Positions 1 through 8,426 of a DNA stretch of 64,000 nt are shown here, one piece after another. A program made the translations under genes and the position numbers. The notes beneath the pieces are model-generated. The model was not told the origin of the DNA. It worked only from the letters and a program-made list of their open reading frames with translations, and searched no databases. The stretch's first letter is position 1. Each line of letters begins with the position of its first letter. This stretch comes from Tsuneonella mangrovi (GTDB lineage: Bacteria > Pseudomonadota > Alphaproteobacteria > Sphingomonadales > Sphingomonadaceae), in assembly GCF_002269345.1 (NCBI RefSeq), contig NZ_CP022889.1, forward strand, positions 868,001 through 932,000. Reading direction: 5' to 3'.

Positions 1-1593
1 GCCACCCTGCGATTGCACGAAGGCGTGGGGCTCCACCGGAAAGCTATTGCCAGCCACTCCCGCATAGGCGGCAGTAAGCTGCATCAGCGTGGTCGATGCG
101 GTGCCGAGGGCAAGGCTGGGATCGCCAGCCGGCATCGGCCCGGTCATGCCCAGATCGCGCGCCATCGCGATTACCTTGTCGCTGCCCACGGTCTTGAACA
201 ACCGGACTGCGGCTACGTTGCTCGAGTGTGCGAAGGCGTCCTCGAGCGAAATCGTCTTCGAGTAATTCCCTCCGGCATTCTGCGGGCGATAGCTGCCTTC
301 GGTGATCGGCATGTTGTCGATCCGGTCATCCGGCGTCATGCCCGAGCGCAGGGCGGCAAGGTAGACGAACAGCTTGAAGGTAGAACCGGGCTGGCGCTTG
401 GCCTGCGTTGCGCGGTTGAATGGCGACTTTTCGTAGTCCTTGCCGCCAATCATTGCCACGACTTCGCCGTTGGGGCGCATAGCTACCAGCGCGACTTGCG
501 CCTTGCCGACCGGTGCCCGCTCGACCACCCGGCGGGCGATCGACTGGAGCCGCGCGTCGAGCGTGGTGGTCAAAGTGACGTGCGAATAGCCCTGGGGGGT
601 CATCTGGCGCGCCTGGGGCAGCGCCCAGTCGGCAAAGTAAGTGCCGGTCGGCAAATCGGGCCGGTTGCGGACGTGCAATTTGGGCGGACGGATCCGCGCA
701 GCTTGCGCCCTGGTGATCATCCCTGTCTCGACTTCGGCCTGGACGACCATCTTCATCCGGTTGGCGGCCCGCTGGTAGTGCTTGGTCGGCGCATAGGCGG
801 AAGGAGCCTGCACCAGCCCGGCGAGCATCGCCGCTTGCGACCGGGTGAGGTCTTCGGGTTCGCGCGAGAAATAGTGCAGCGAGGCAGCGCGAAGGCCGTA
901 GGCATTGTCTCCGAAATAGGCGTTCGAGAGATACCGCTCGAGGATCTGGTCCTTGCTCAGCCATGCCTCCAGCCAGAACGCGATCAGCATCTCGCGCGCC
1001 TTGCGGCCCAGCGTCTGGCGCGGGGTGAGGAAAGTGAACTTGGCGAGCTGCTGGGTGATCGTGCTGCCGCCTTCGGTCCGGTTGCTGGTGAGGTTCGACC
1101 ATGCAGCGCGGGCGATCCCACGCGGATCAATCCCCCAGTGGCTGTAGAACCGGCGGTCCTCGATCGCGACGAACGACTGTGGCACGTATTTCGGGAGCTT
1201 TGCTATCTCGACCGGCTTGTCGATATTCGCGCCATTGCGCGCAATCGGCGTTCCGTTCGATGCAAGTAGCGTCAGTTGCGGCGGGGCGATCGGCTGGAGC
1301 GACTTGGACAGCGGCGCGGTAACCGCCAGCCACGCGACCAGCACGATGAACAGGCCGATGAGCCCGGCCACGATCCGCACCGCCCACCGTAGCTTGCCGC
1401 GCCCCTTGCGAGCGGGAGCAAGATCATCGTCGGACAGCGGCGCGGCGCGATCGAGCCGATGGTCCCACTCATCGAACTGCGCGTCGTCGAGCGGCCCGTC
1501 GCCGTAGGAATCGTGGAGGGCGAAATAGCCGCGGTGCCCGTCGCCTTCGCGACCGGCACGCCCCTGCTTCTTCCATGAATCGAACGGCGACAT
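1..1593 (-). CDS. Penicillin-binding protein 1A-type bifunctional transglycosylase/transpeptidase, 3' end cut by window
   Basis: Peptidoglycan glycan polymerisation and peptide cross-linking at the inner membrane. The frame is open for 531 codons to base 1, so the C-terminus, including the KTG box, is missing. Visible: a charged cytoplasmic tail (about 1-67), one membrane anchor (69-92), the glycosyltransferase motif EDRRFYSHWG with catalytic Glu144, GGSTITQQLAK (184-194), the transpeptidase GSTFK box with Ser404, and a later SSN-type motif. The ATG at 1593 has no Shine-Dalgarno; the preceding 28 bases are an 8-bp inverted repeat, so the mRNA may be leaderless. Family identity is firm; the exact mrc/pbp name cannot be given from a partial gene. 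Confidence 0.93.
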   Translation of the reverse strand, partial: MSPFDSWKKQGRAGREGDGHRGYFALHDSYGDGPLDDAQFDEWDHRLDRAAPLSDDDLAPARKGRGKLRWAVRIVAGLIGLFIVLVAWLAVTAPLSKSLQPIAPPQLTLLASNGTPIARNGANIDKPVEIAKLPKYVPQSFVAIEDRRFYSHWGIDPRGIARAAWSNLTSNRTEGGSTITQQLAKFTFLTPRQTLGRKAREMLIAFWLEAWLSKDQILERYLSNAYFGDNAYGLRAASLHYFSREPEDLTRSQAAMLAGLVQAPSAYAPTKHYQRAANRMKMVVQAEVETGMITRAQAARIRPPKLHVRNRPDLPTGTYFADWALPQARQMTPQGYSHVTLTTTLDARLQSIARRVVERAPVGKAQVALVAMRPNGEVVAMIGGKDYEKSPFNRATQAKRQPGSTFKLFVYLAALRSGMTPDDRIDNMPITEGSYRPQNAGGNYSKTISLEDAFAHSSNVAAVRLFKTVGSDKVIAMARDLGMTGPMPAGDPSLALGTASTTLMQLTAAYAGVAGNSFPVEPHAFVQSQGG

Positions 1594-1597
1594 CACT

Positions 1598-1621
1598 ACT
1601 GTATTATCAAGACAATACAGT
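1598..1621 (-). promoter_or_regulatory. Perfect inverted repeat (operator-like) at the PBP1A start
   Basis: ACTGTATT and AATACAGT arms (8 bp, perfect) flank an 8-base spacer and end only 4 bases before the PBP1A ATG. Read toward the gene the core is GTATTG-N6-TAATAC, and TAATAC could serve as a -10 that places transcription at or near the ATG. The same core in the same orientation lies upstream of the membrane protein gene at 57048. The form suggests a GntR/YtrA-type operator; that is inference. Confidence 0.5.
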
Positions 1622-1681
1622 TAGCGCTAGCCGATATGTGCTGAACCCCGGCTGACGCAATTCAACACGTCCGCTCCCGAA

Positions 1682-2632
1682 TCAGAGGACGATCTCTAAG
1701 GCCTGTCCGTCAGCAACCGAGAGATAATCGGCTGCCAGTTCGTAGCCGAGATCGCCATACGACGCTGCGGTCATGTGCGACAGGTAATCGACGTTGTTGA
1801 TATACCCCGTCATGATCTCGTTGCCGTAGGTCGCCTCGTCCCAGTGCGATCCGGCAGTACCGCTTCCGCCATCGGTCTCGACATAGATTTTGGTTGTGCC
1901 GAACTGGATATTTGATTGCGCCTTCGCCAGCGTGCCGGTGAACAAGTTGTTCGTATCGACCAGCCCGAGCATGTCCCAGATCGAACCGAAGCCGAGGCTG
2001 TGGCCCATTTCGTGGAACACGATGTCGTCGAACAGGCCGAGTGCATTGAAGTCGTTCGCGTCGGCCACGTCGAACTGCATGATCGCGGTCGCCGGAAGCG
2101 AGCCTTGCGTGCGGACCGATGTCGGGCCCGCCTGGCCGAGAATACCGCCGGTCCCGTCGATCGCTGTGATTTCCGCCTGGATAACGATATCGTCGACCGT
2201 CCGCGGCTTCCCGGCGCCGATCACCTTCACATCGGCAACATCGCCAGCGATCAGCTGCGAATAGAAGTCCGCAGCGCGCTCGAAAATATTGACCAGTTCC
2301 TGTGTCCAGCCATCGCCGGTGAACTCGATCGTGATGTTGTAAGCGCCGTCGGCACCGCTGGTATACGACGCGGGCGGCGTATAGCCACCGCCACCACCAC
2401 CGCCACCGCCACCGCCGGGCTTACCGCCTCCGCCGCCGTTGCCGCCTTTTGCGGCCGACATGTCGACACCGACATCCGCGGTATGGATTACATGGGTCAA
2501 GTCGATGCCCAACACTTGCGGCGTAGTATGCGGCAGGACGAAATCGGGCAGCCCTCCACCCCGGCTGACTAGCGTTCCCTGGGCGTGCTCATTGGTGTCC
2601 CGAATCTCCCGGGCCAAATCGAAATTGCGCAT
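1682..2632 (-). CDS. Leishmanolysin-like (M8-type) zinc metalloprotease with polyglycine linker
   Basis: 316 residues. The metzincin zinc signature HEMGHSLGF is at 207-215 (His207, Glu208, His211); a third His is at 263 in GSHW, followed by a Met-turn NEIM at 271-274. This spacing is the M8/leishmanolysin pattern, so a secreted or surface endopeptidase is expected. Residues 63-83 are almost pure glycine, separating an N-terminal region of about 60 residues from the catalytic domain. There is no Sec signal peptide; the hydrophobic C-terminal tail after an acidic patch could be a type I secretion signal (guess). The ATG at 2632 is chosen because a GGGGG purine tract lies about 5 bases upstream; the longer frame has none. 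Confidence 0.82.
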   Translation of the reverse strand: MRNFDLAREIRDTNEHAQGTLVSRGGGLPDFVLPHTTPQVLGIDLTHVIHTADVGVDMSAAKGGNGGGGGKPGGGGGGGGGGGYTPPASYTSGADGAYNITIEFTGDGWTQELVNIFERAADFYSQLIAGDVADVKVIGAGKPRTVDDIVIQAEITAIDGTGGILGQAGPTSVRTQGSLPATAIMQFDVADANDFNALGLFDDIVFHEMGHSLGFGSIWDMLGLVDTNNLFTGTLAKAQSNIQFGTTKIYVETDGGSGTAGSHWDEATYGNEIMTGYINNVDYLSHMTAASYGDLGYELAADYLSVADGQALEIVL

Positions 2633-2880
2633 TGGTATCCCCCCTTTGCTCAACTTTCGTACGGACGCGCATATGGCGCGAATGTCGCACAAGCCTACGC
2701 CTGAAGGGAATGAATGCAACCTACCCGGTAGTTCGGCTGGTCGTCATTTCGACACGATTCGCAGGCGAAACTTAACCATAACAGCAGGTTAAGCACGAAT
2801 GTGCCGCAATAGAACGAGCGCAAGAATGTAGTTCCGTCACCCTTACCGGCCATGAGGCGTAACCCTTGAGCTACCTTCGG
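2633..2880. promoter_or_regulatory. Intergenic region with CTTAACC/GGTTAAG inverted repeat
   Basis: 248 bases between cobS and the metalloprotease, both read leftward, so it should hold the protease promoter. A perfect 7-bp inverted repeat, CTTAACC (2771-2777) and GGTTAAG (2787-2793) with a 9-base spacer, lies about 140 bases upstream of the protease start. The TTAAC words resemble CtrA half-sites, but their 13-base separation does not fit the TTAA-N7-TTAA rule. No gene or T-tract terminator is seen. Confidence 0.3.
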
Positions 2881-3870
2881 TCAGTTCTTGGCGACCACGC
2901 TTTCGGGCAGGTCCACGCCGAACACGCGCTGGTAGTATTCGGCCACCAGCACTCGCTCGGCCTCGTCACACTTGTTGAGGAACGACAGGCGGAAGGCGAA
3001 CCCGATATCGTTGAAGATTGCCGCGTTCTGCGCCCAAGTGATCACCGTGCGCGGGCTCATCACGGTCGAGATATCGCCGTTGATAAACCCCTGCCGCGTG
3101 AGATCGGCGACCTTGATCATGTCGGCGATGGTCTTGGCATCGGTGTCGGGATTCTTGGCCGCGACGATCTCCTGCTCGGTCTCGGCGGGCAGGTAGTTGA
3201 GGCCGACGACGATGTTCCAGCGGTCCATCTGCCCCTGGTTGATCGCCTGCGTGCCGTGATAGAGCCCGCTGGTATCGCCCAGCCCCACCGTGTTGGCGGT
3301 CGCGAACAGGCGGAAATGGGGATCGGGCCGGATCACCCGATTCTGGTCGAGCAGGGTCAGCTTGCCTTGCTGCTCGAGCACGCGTTGGATCACGAACATC
3401 ACGTCCGGGCGGCCGGCGTCGTATTCGTCGAACACCAGCGCAACCGGGTGCTGCAGCGCCCACGGCAGCAGCCCTTCGCGGAATTCGGTGACCTGCAGCC
3501 CATCGCGCAGCACGATCGCATCGCGGCCGACGAGGTCGATGCGGCTGATGTGCGCATCGAGGTTGATGCGGATGCACGGCCAATTGAGCCGCGCGGCGAC
3601 CTGCTCGATGTGGGTCGACTTGCCGGTGCCGTGATAGCCCTGGATCATAACCCGCCGGTCGTGCGCAAACCCCGCCAGGATCGCGAGTGTCGTATCCGGA
3701 TCGAACACGTAGTTCTCGTCGAGGTCGGGCACGCGCTGGTCGGCCTTGCTGAATGCGGGCACCGTCCAGTCGACATCGATGCCGAAAGTCTCGCGCACGC
3801 TGACTTCGGTGTCAGGTGCGGGCAGGATGGTCTTGTGGGAAGTGTCGAGCGCGTCGGTCATGTCATTCAT
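2881..3870 (-). CDS. cobS: CobS-type AAA+ ATPase (cobaltochelatase subunit family)
   Basis: 329-residue AAA+ protein of the CobS family, the ATPase motor of aerobic cobaltochelatase. Walker [10 protein letters not shown] is at 78-86, Walker B VFDEYD at 146-151, and a sensor-like FATANTVG near 220. Its partner family member cobT lies 31 kb away at 34286. No cobN and no corrin gene is seen, so it may act in a MoxR/vWA-type chaperone pair rather than in B12 synthesis. A GGGCGAG Shine-Dalgarno abuts the ATG at 3870 but sits 9 bases before a second ATG at 3861, which may be the true start. Confidence 0.92.
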   Translation of the reverse strand: MNDMTDALDTSHKTILPAPDTEVSVRETFGIDVDWTVPAFSKADQRVPDLDENYVFDPDTTLAILAGFAHDRRVMIQGYHGTGKSTHIEQVAARLNWPCIRINLDAHISRIDLVGRDAIVLRDGLQVTEFREGLLPWALQHPVALVFDEYDAGRPDVMFVIQRVLEQQGKLTLLDQNRVIRPDPHFRLFATANTVGLGDTSGLYHGTQAINQGQMDRWNIVVGLNYLPAETEQEIVAAKNPDTDAKTIADMIKVADLTRQGFINGDISTVMSPRTVITWAQNAAIFNDIGFAFRLSFLNKCDEAERVLVAEYYQRVFGVDLPESVVAKN

Positions 3871-3952
3871 CTCGCCCGGGGACTAGACGCGGGCGTCGCT
3901 CCTCGCAAGCGCGATGCGCTGGCATTTTTGCTGTTGGCCGCCCAAGCGGAGT

Positions 3953-4639
3953 TCAGGATGTCAGCCGGTCTGGAAAGCGGAAGCGTTGCGCAGCCGCTCT
4001 CGCGAGAGCGGCATCTCCGCGAACGGTCGGCGCCCCGAACACGCCCTGCGGTGGGCTCTCGCGATAGAATGCGGCGAGGATCGGCATCGGATCGGGTGCC
4101 GAAACCACCGCCTGTGCCTCGGCAAAGTCGCCGCGCGAAACCTCCATCGTCTCTCCCAGACGGGCGAGAAAGCGCGCTCCGCCGATCTCGAAGCCAAGCA
4201 TGATTTCCTCGCTGGCCGAAGTGCCGCAATAGTTTCCCTTGAGAGACAGCAGTGCTGCCACAGGCGATGTGCCGATCGAAGGATCGTGTGCGCGGGCCGC
4301 CAAGCCCCAACGGCACAGCGCGAGGAGCGCCGGCTCAGCAGCCCGGCCCCATTCGGTCAGCGCATAGAATTGCGCCGCAGCGGGTTCAGTGATTTCCTGC
4401 CGTTCGACTACTTCGTTGGCGATCAGGCTTTCGAGCCGCTCGGTCAGCACCCGGGCGCTGATCTTCGGCAGCGCGTGACGCAATTGCGAAAATCGCCGCG
4501 GACCCAGCAGCAGCTCGCGCACAATCAACATCGCCCAGCGTTCGCCAAGAACCTCGAGCGCAAAGGCCGCGCCGCAGGCATCGCCGTACCACCGACCGTG
4601 AGTGGACTCCGCGATCTTAGTATTGTTCTGTAACTTCAT
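3953..4639 (-). CDS. HxlR-family winged-helix regulator with C-terminal extension
   Basis: 228 residues. The N-terminal part (about 20-115) is an HxlR DNA-binding domain: the Cys22 region, LEVLGERWAMLIVRELLLGPRRFSQL-type helices (about 28-53) and a RVLTERLESL recognition helix. Residues about 125-228 form an extra domain resembling the SCP2-like extension of some HxlR proteins. It is divergent from the VOC/GFA/GST operon, with 73 bases between starts, and GTAACT repeats lie in that gap, so local control of the operon is likely. The effector is unknown; HxlR proteins often sense electrophiles or quinones. Confidence 0.88.
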   Translation of the reverse strand: MKLQNNTKIAESTHGRWYGDACGAAFALEVLGERWAMLIVRELLLGPRRFSQLRHALPKISARVLTERLESLIANEVVERQEITEPAAAQFYALTEWGRAAEPALLALCRWGLAARAHDPSIGTSPVAALLSLKGNYCGTSASEEIMLGFEIGGARFLARLGETMEVSRGDFAEAQAVVSAPDPMPILAAFYRESPPQGVFGAPTVRGDAALARAAAQRFRFPDRLTS

Positions 4640-4656
4640 AGTTGTTTTTTGTAACT
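4630..4656. promoter_or_regulatory. GTAACT direct repeats at the HxlR/VOC divergent promoter
   Basis: GTAACT occurs at 4630-4635 and again at 4651-4656, 21 bases apart (two helical turns). The first copy also forms a near-palindrome, AACT-TCAT-AGTT, spanning the HxlR start codon. The surrounding sequence is AT-rich compared with the flanking genes. GTAAC words recur at the second HxlR gene (39553-39567). Confidence 0.4.
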
Positions 4657-4712
4657 CTTACGCGCAACGTTCGCAAGCGTCGATTCGCAACTGGGAACGA
4701 GGAGAGCCAGCA

Positions 4713-5516
4713 ATGGGAGACGATCGCGGAGCATTCATCTGGTACGAACTGATGACCCCGGATCCCGCCGGAGCCAAGGCATTCTACGACGCCGTTGTCG
4801 GGTGGGATATCGATGCCGAGAATTCGGTTCCAGACGGCACAATGGACTACCGTATGATCAATCGCAGTGACGGCGGTTTTGCGGGTGGCGTCCTCGGAAT
4901 CACGCAGGAGATGAACGACCACGGTGCGAGAGCTGGCTGGTTCGGATATGTCCATGTGCTCGATGTCGACGCGGCGGCGTGTGCGGTCACTGACGCTGGC
5001 GGCACGATCCAGATGGGACCGATGGATATGGCAGGCGTGGGCCGGATGGCGATGGTCGCCGACCCACAAGGCGCACCGCTCTACCTGATGACTCCCACCC
5101 CGCCACCCGACAATCCCGACGCGGAAAGCGACGTCTGGGCTGAGAATGAACCGCAGCGGTGCGCCTGGAACGAACTGGCGACCGCCGATCCGTCCGCTGC
5201 AATCGAACTCTACACCGCCCTGTTCGGCTGGTCGCTGCCAGAGCCTATGGATATGGGGCCGATGGGCAAGTACCAGTTCATCGCCCACGATGGCATGACC
5301 ATCGGTGCGATCTTCGGCAAGCCCGAAACGATGCCGGATCCAGCGTGGACCTACTACTTCCGCGTACCTTCGATTACGGCCGCGATTTACGAGATTGCCA
5401 AGGGTGGTGGCCAGGTCACGACTGGGCCGCACGAGGTGCCCGGCGGAGATCACATCGTGCAGGGAATCGACCCGCAGGGAGCTCCGTTCGCCTTGGTCGG
5501 CGCGCTCAAGGAGTAA
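4713..5516 (+). CDS. Two-domain VOC (glyoxalase/bleomycin-resistance fold) protein
   Basis: 267 residues containing two vicinal-oxygen-chelate repeats, about 5-125 and 145-265, each starting with a similar FIWYELMT.DPAGAKAFYDAV / CAWNELATADPSAAIELYTAL stretch. First gene of a tightly packed five-gene operon. VOC proteins bind a metal through beta-alpha-beta-beta-beta modules and act as lyases, dioxygenases or drug-binding proteins; substrate cannot be deduced. The ATG at 4713 is preceded by GAGGAGAG with good spacing, so the longer upstream frame was rejected. Confidence 0.88.
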   Translation: MGDDRGAFIWYELMTPDPAGAKAFYDAVVGWDIDAENSVPDGTMDYRMINRSDGGFAGGVLGITQEMNDHGARAGWFGYVHVLDVDAAACAVTDAGGTIQMGPMDMAGVGRMAMVADPQGAPLYLMTPTPPPDNPDAESDVWAENEPQRCAWNELATADPSAAIELYTALFGWSLPEPMDMGPMGKYQFIAHDGMTIGAIFGKPETMPDPAWTYYFRVPSITAAIYEIAKGGGQVTTGPHEVPGGDHIVQGIDPQGAPFALVGALKE

Positions 5517-5521
5517 CCGCG

Positions 5522-6001
5522 ATGACCGCAAAGAACACCATCTGCCTCTGGTTCGACCGCGACGCGCTGGAAGCCGCGCAGTTTTACGCCGAGACCTTTC
5601 CCGAAAGCGAAGTGACCGGCGTTCACCGGGCCCCCGCCGACTTTCCCGACGGCAAGGCGGGAGACGTTTTGACGGTTGAGTTCACGGTGTTCGGCGTGCC
5701 GTGTCTCGGGCTCAATGGCGGCAAGGCGTTTCCGCAGACCGAAGCATTCAGTTTCCAGATCGCAACCGACGATCAGGCCGAAACCGACCGCTACTGGAAC
5801 GCGATCGTCGCCAATGGCGGCGCGGAAAGCGCATGCGGCTGGTGCAAGGACAAGTGGGGACTCAATTGGCAGATCACCCCGCGCACGCTTACAGAAGCGC
5901 TGGCCGCAGGAGGCGACGAAGCGAAGCGCGCCTTCGAAGCGATGATGACAATGGGCAAGATCGACGTGGCCGCGATCGAGGCGGCGCGAAGAGGAGGCTG
6001 A
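5522..6001 (+). CDS. PhnB-like VOC family protein
   Basis: 159 residues of the 3-demethylubiquinone-methyltransferase-like/PhnB branch of the VOC superfamily. Visible family words are ICLWFDRDALEAAQFYAETFPES near the N-terminus and CGWCKDKWGLNWQITP around 105-120. Despite the family nickname it lacks a methyltransferase fold, and its enzymatic role is not known. It starts 5 bases after the preceding VOC gene stop and ends 3 bases before the reductase gene, so it is cotranscribed. Confidence 0.88.
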   Translation: MTAKNTICLWFDRDALEAAQFYAETFPESEVTGVHRAPADFPDGKAGDVLTVEFTVFGVPCLGLNGGKAFPQTEAFSFQIATDDQAETDRYWNAIVANGGAESACGWCKDKWGLNWQITPRTLTEALAAGGDEAKRAFEAMMTMGKIDVAAIEAARRGG

Positions 6002-6004
6002 GCC

Positions 6005-6679
6005 ATGACGCGCAAGATCACCGGAGCCGCATTCCTCTCGCTCGACGGTGTGATGCAGGCCCCGGGCGGGCCAAGCGAGGATTCCACCGGCGGCTTCGAC
6101 CAGGGCGGCTGGGTGTTCAAGGCGTGGGACGACGAAATCGGCGAGACGATCGGATCGCTGTTCGCTGGCGAATATGACCTGCTATTGGGGCGGCGAACCT
6201 ACGATATCTTCGCTGCCTACTGGCCCTATGTCGAAGGCGATGAGGCGTCGATGGGAGAGGCCTTCACCCGCGCAGGAAAGCATGTGCTGACCCGTCGCAA
6301 TGCTCCGCTGGAATGGGTCAATAGCCACAAACTCTCCGGCATCGACGAAGTCGCGACACTCAAGCAGAGCGAAGGCCCCGACCTCATCATCCAGGGATCG
6401 AGCACGATCTATCCCGGCCTTCTCGCCGCCGGATTGCTCGACAAGCTGATCCTGATGACCTTTCCCGTCACGCTGGGCCATGGCAAACGTCTGTTCGGCG
6501 AAGGTACGCCGCCCGCGATGCTCGAAATGGTCGATCACAAGGTCACCGCCAAAGGCAGCGTGATCGCCACCTATGTGCCTGCCGGGCCGCTCCCGCCCTA
6601 CCCGCCGTTCGGCCCTGAGCCGAGTAAGAGCGAACGCGAGGCGGAACGGCAGCAGGCAATGAAGGAAGGAACCTGGTGA
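6005..6679 (+). CDS. Dihydrofolate reductase / RibD C-terminal-like family protein
   Basis: 224 residues. The N-terminal AAFLSLDGVMQAPGG, the middle LLLGRRTYDIFAAYWP and the QGSSTIYPGLLAAGLLDKLILMTFPV stretch are typical of the RibD-C/DHFR-like superfamily, expected to bind NADPH. The last 25 residues are a Pro-rich and then charged tail, unusual for the family core. It sits in the VOC-GFA-GST operon; the stop overlaps the ATG of the next gene. Not a housekeeping DHFR: the folate-site signature is not evident. The substrate is unknown. Confidence 0.87.
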   Translation: MTRKITGAAFLSLDGVMQAPGGPSEDSTGGFDQGGWVFKAWDDEIGETIGSLFAGEYDLLLGRRTYDIFAAYWPYVEGDEASMGEAFTRAGKHVLTRRNAPLEWVNSHKLSGIDEVATLKQSEGPDLIIQGSSTIYPGLLAAGLLDKLILMTFPVTLGHGKRLFGEGTPPAMLEMVDHKVTAKGSVIATYVPAGPLPPYPPFGPEPSKSEREAERQQAMKEGTW

Positions 6680-7158
6680 TGGCTCAACACGAAGGAGGAT
6701 GTGCGTGCCGCGCGGTCCGCTATCGCCTGACCGACGATCCGATCGTCGTACATTGCTGTCATTGTACCTGGTGCCAGCGCGAGACCGGCAGCGCATTCGC
6801 GGTCAACGCGGTGATCGAGGCTGACAGGGTCGAACTGATCTGCGGAAAGCCCGAACGGATCGACACGCCTTCGGCCAGCGGCAAGGGTCAACCGATATTC
6901 CGCTGCCCGAACTGCAAAGTCGCATTGTGGAGCCACTATGGCGGGGCTGGCGACAAGGCGAACTTCATCCGTGTCGGCACACTCGACGAACGCGCGGCCT
7001 GTCCGCCCGACGTTCACATCTTCACCGAAAGCAAGCAGCCGTGGGTCGTGATTCCGGACGGCGCGGAATCCTTCCCGGTGTTCTACTCGGGCAAGGACGT
7101 GGTGCGGATCTACGGCGAAGAAGGTGCCGCTCGCTGGCGGAAACTGAGGGAGGGCTGA
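6679..7158 (+). CDS. GFA family protein (glutathione-dependent formaldehyde-activating-like)
   Basis: 159 residues with the GFA zinc-binding pattern: GGCACRAVRY near the N-terminus, HCCHCTWCQRETGSAF around 26-41, and FRCPNCKVALWS near 75. The family binds Zn and resembles S-(hydroxymethyl)glutathione synthase, though many members have no proven enzyme activity. The ATG at 6679 overlaps the previous TGA; a GTG one codon upstream is also in frame. Pairing with a downstream GST fits glutathione-linked electrophile handling. Confidence 0.88.
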   Translation: MAQHEGGCACRAVRYRLTDDPIVVHCCHCTWCQRETGSAFAVNAVIEADRVELICGKPERIDTPSASGKGQPIFRCPNCKVALWSHYGGAGDKANFIRVGTLDERAACPPDVHIFTESKQPWVVIPDGAESFPVFYSGKDVVRIYGEEGAARWRKLREG

Positions 7159-7159
7159 A

Positions 7160-7786
7160 ATGGCCGACTATACGTTCTACACCAACCCGATGAGCCGTGG
7201 GCAGATCGCGCGATGGGCATTGCACGAAGCAGGTGCCGACTACGACACCGTGCTGGTCGACTGGCAGGCCAAGCCCGCCGAATTCCTTGCCGCCAACCCG
7301 ATGGGCAAGGTGCCGACGATCATCCACCACCACGGCTCGCACGATCACGTCGTCACCGAAGCGGCGGCGATCTGCCACTACCTCGCCGAAATGACCGCGC
7401 CCGAGCTCTTGCCGAACGCTGAAGAGAAGGCCGACTACTTCCGCTGGCTGTTCTTCGCAGCGGGGCCGCTCGAGCAGGCAGTGGTGGCAAACAGCATGGG
7501 CTGGGAAGTCGCTCCCGAGCGCGAGGGCATGGCTGGCTTCGGGACTTACGAACGGACGATCAACGCGATCGACGGTTGGCTGGGCGAACACGACTATGTC
7601 TGCGGCGACCGGTTCACGATGGCCGACGTCTATGTCGGCAGCGCAGTCGACTGGGGCCTGGCTTTCAAGTCGATCCCGACGCGCCCTTCGTTCGAAGCCT
7701 ATGCAGCGCGGCTGCGCGAACGCGATGCCTACAAGGCGGCCAAGGCGATCGACATGCGGCTGATCGCCGAGGCGCAGAAGGCTTAG
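7160..7786 (+). CDS. Glutathione S-transferase family protein
   Basis: 208 residues. The N-terminal thioredoxin-like part begins FYTNPMSRGQIARWALHE, with a cis-Pro motif GKVPTI near 50 and the glutathione-binding E(A/S)xAI-like TEAAAICHYL near 69. The C-terminal all-alpha domain contains the GDRFTMADVYVGSAVDW N-capping motif. Last gene of the operon; it starts one base after the GFA stop. Its end overlaps the convergent DnaJ-like gene by 4 bases, so no terminator fits between them. Substrate not predictable. Confidence 0.92.
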   Translation: MADYTFYTNPMSRGQIARWALHEAGADYDTVLVDWQAKPAEFLAANPMGKVPTIIHHHGSHDHVVTEAAAICHYLAEMTAPELLPNAEEKADYFRWLFFAAGPLEQAVVANSMGWEVAPEREGMAGFGTYERTINAIDGWLGEHDYVCGDRFTMADVYVGSAVDWGLAFKSIPTRPSFEAYAARLRERDAYKAAKAIDMRLIAEAQKA

Positions 7787-8373
7787 GAGAAGGCGGAGCT
7801 GCCTTTGAGGAGTTGGTAGGCCTCGACCACGCGGCCCAGCCGCGCCTCGTGGCTGCGGTCACCGCCATTGCGATCGGGGTGGTAGCGCCGCACCAATTCC
7901 GAATAGCGCCGCCGCAGCCCGCGCCGATCAACCGACGGCGACAAGTCCATCGCGTTCAAGGCTTCGCGTTCGCGCGGGGTAAACCGGGCATAGTGCGCGT
8001 TGGCATCGGCCCTGCGGCGGATATCCGCCGCCCGCGCCCCGATTGCTTCGAGCGGATCGTCGAAGTCGGCCCATCTCGGCACGCCGCCCGCTCCGCCATC
8101 GGCGCGGAATGCACGTGCGGTGCTCGAATTGCTCCACCCGGCACCCGGCGACTGCGCTTCCCAGATTTCTTCCGCGCTCATCCCTTCAAACCAGTCGTAT
8201 TCGGAATTGAACTCGCGAACATGGTCGAGGCAGAACCAGCGCCATTCGCCCGGCCCGTCAAAACCGGCCGGCAGCACACCCGGCGCACGGTACTCGCCAG
8301 GTTCGTTGCAGCCGGTGGCATCGCAGGTGCGCCCGGTATCTTCGTGTCGTCCGTGGAATCGCGTTTCCCGCAT
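7783..8373 (-). CDS. DnaJ-like protein with C-terminal J domain
   Basis: About 196 residues. Unlike canonical DnaJ, the J domain is at the C-terminus (about 145-196) and carries the HPD motif in RRYHPDRNGGD, needed to stimulate an Hsp70 ATPase. The N-terminal half has a CDATGCNEPGEYRAP cysteine pair and WRWFCLDHVREFN, a possible zinc-binding or client-recognition region. It is divergent from bolA. The start at 8373 (MRETRF) was preferred over 8397, but neither has a convincing Shine-Dalgarno. Confidence 0.85.
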   Translation of the reverse strand: MRETRFHGRHEDTGRTCDATGCNEPGEYRAPGVLPAGFDGPGEWRWFCLDHVREFNSEYDWFEGMSAEEIWEAQSPGAGWSNSSTARAFRADGGAGGVPRWADFDDPLEAIGARAADIRRRADANAHYARFTPREREALNAMDLSPSVDRRGLRRRYSELVRRYHPDRNGGDRSHEARLGRVVEAYQLLKGSSAFS

Positions 8374-8426
8374 TCGCACAAGGATGGGCATGGACATGAC
8401 GCTTGTGAACCCCCAAATCGGCGGAC

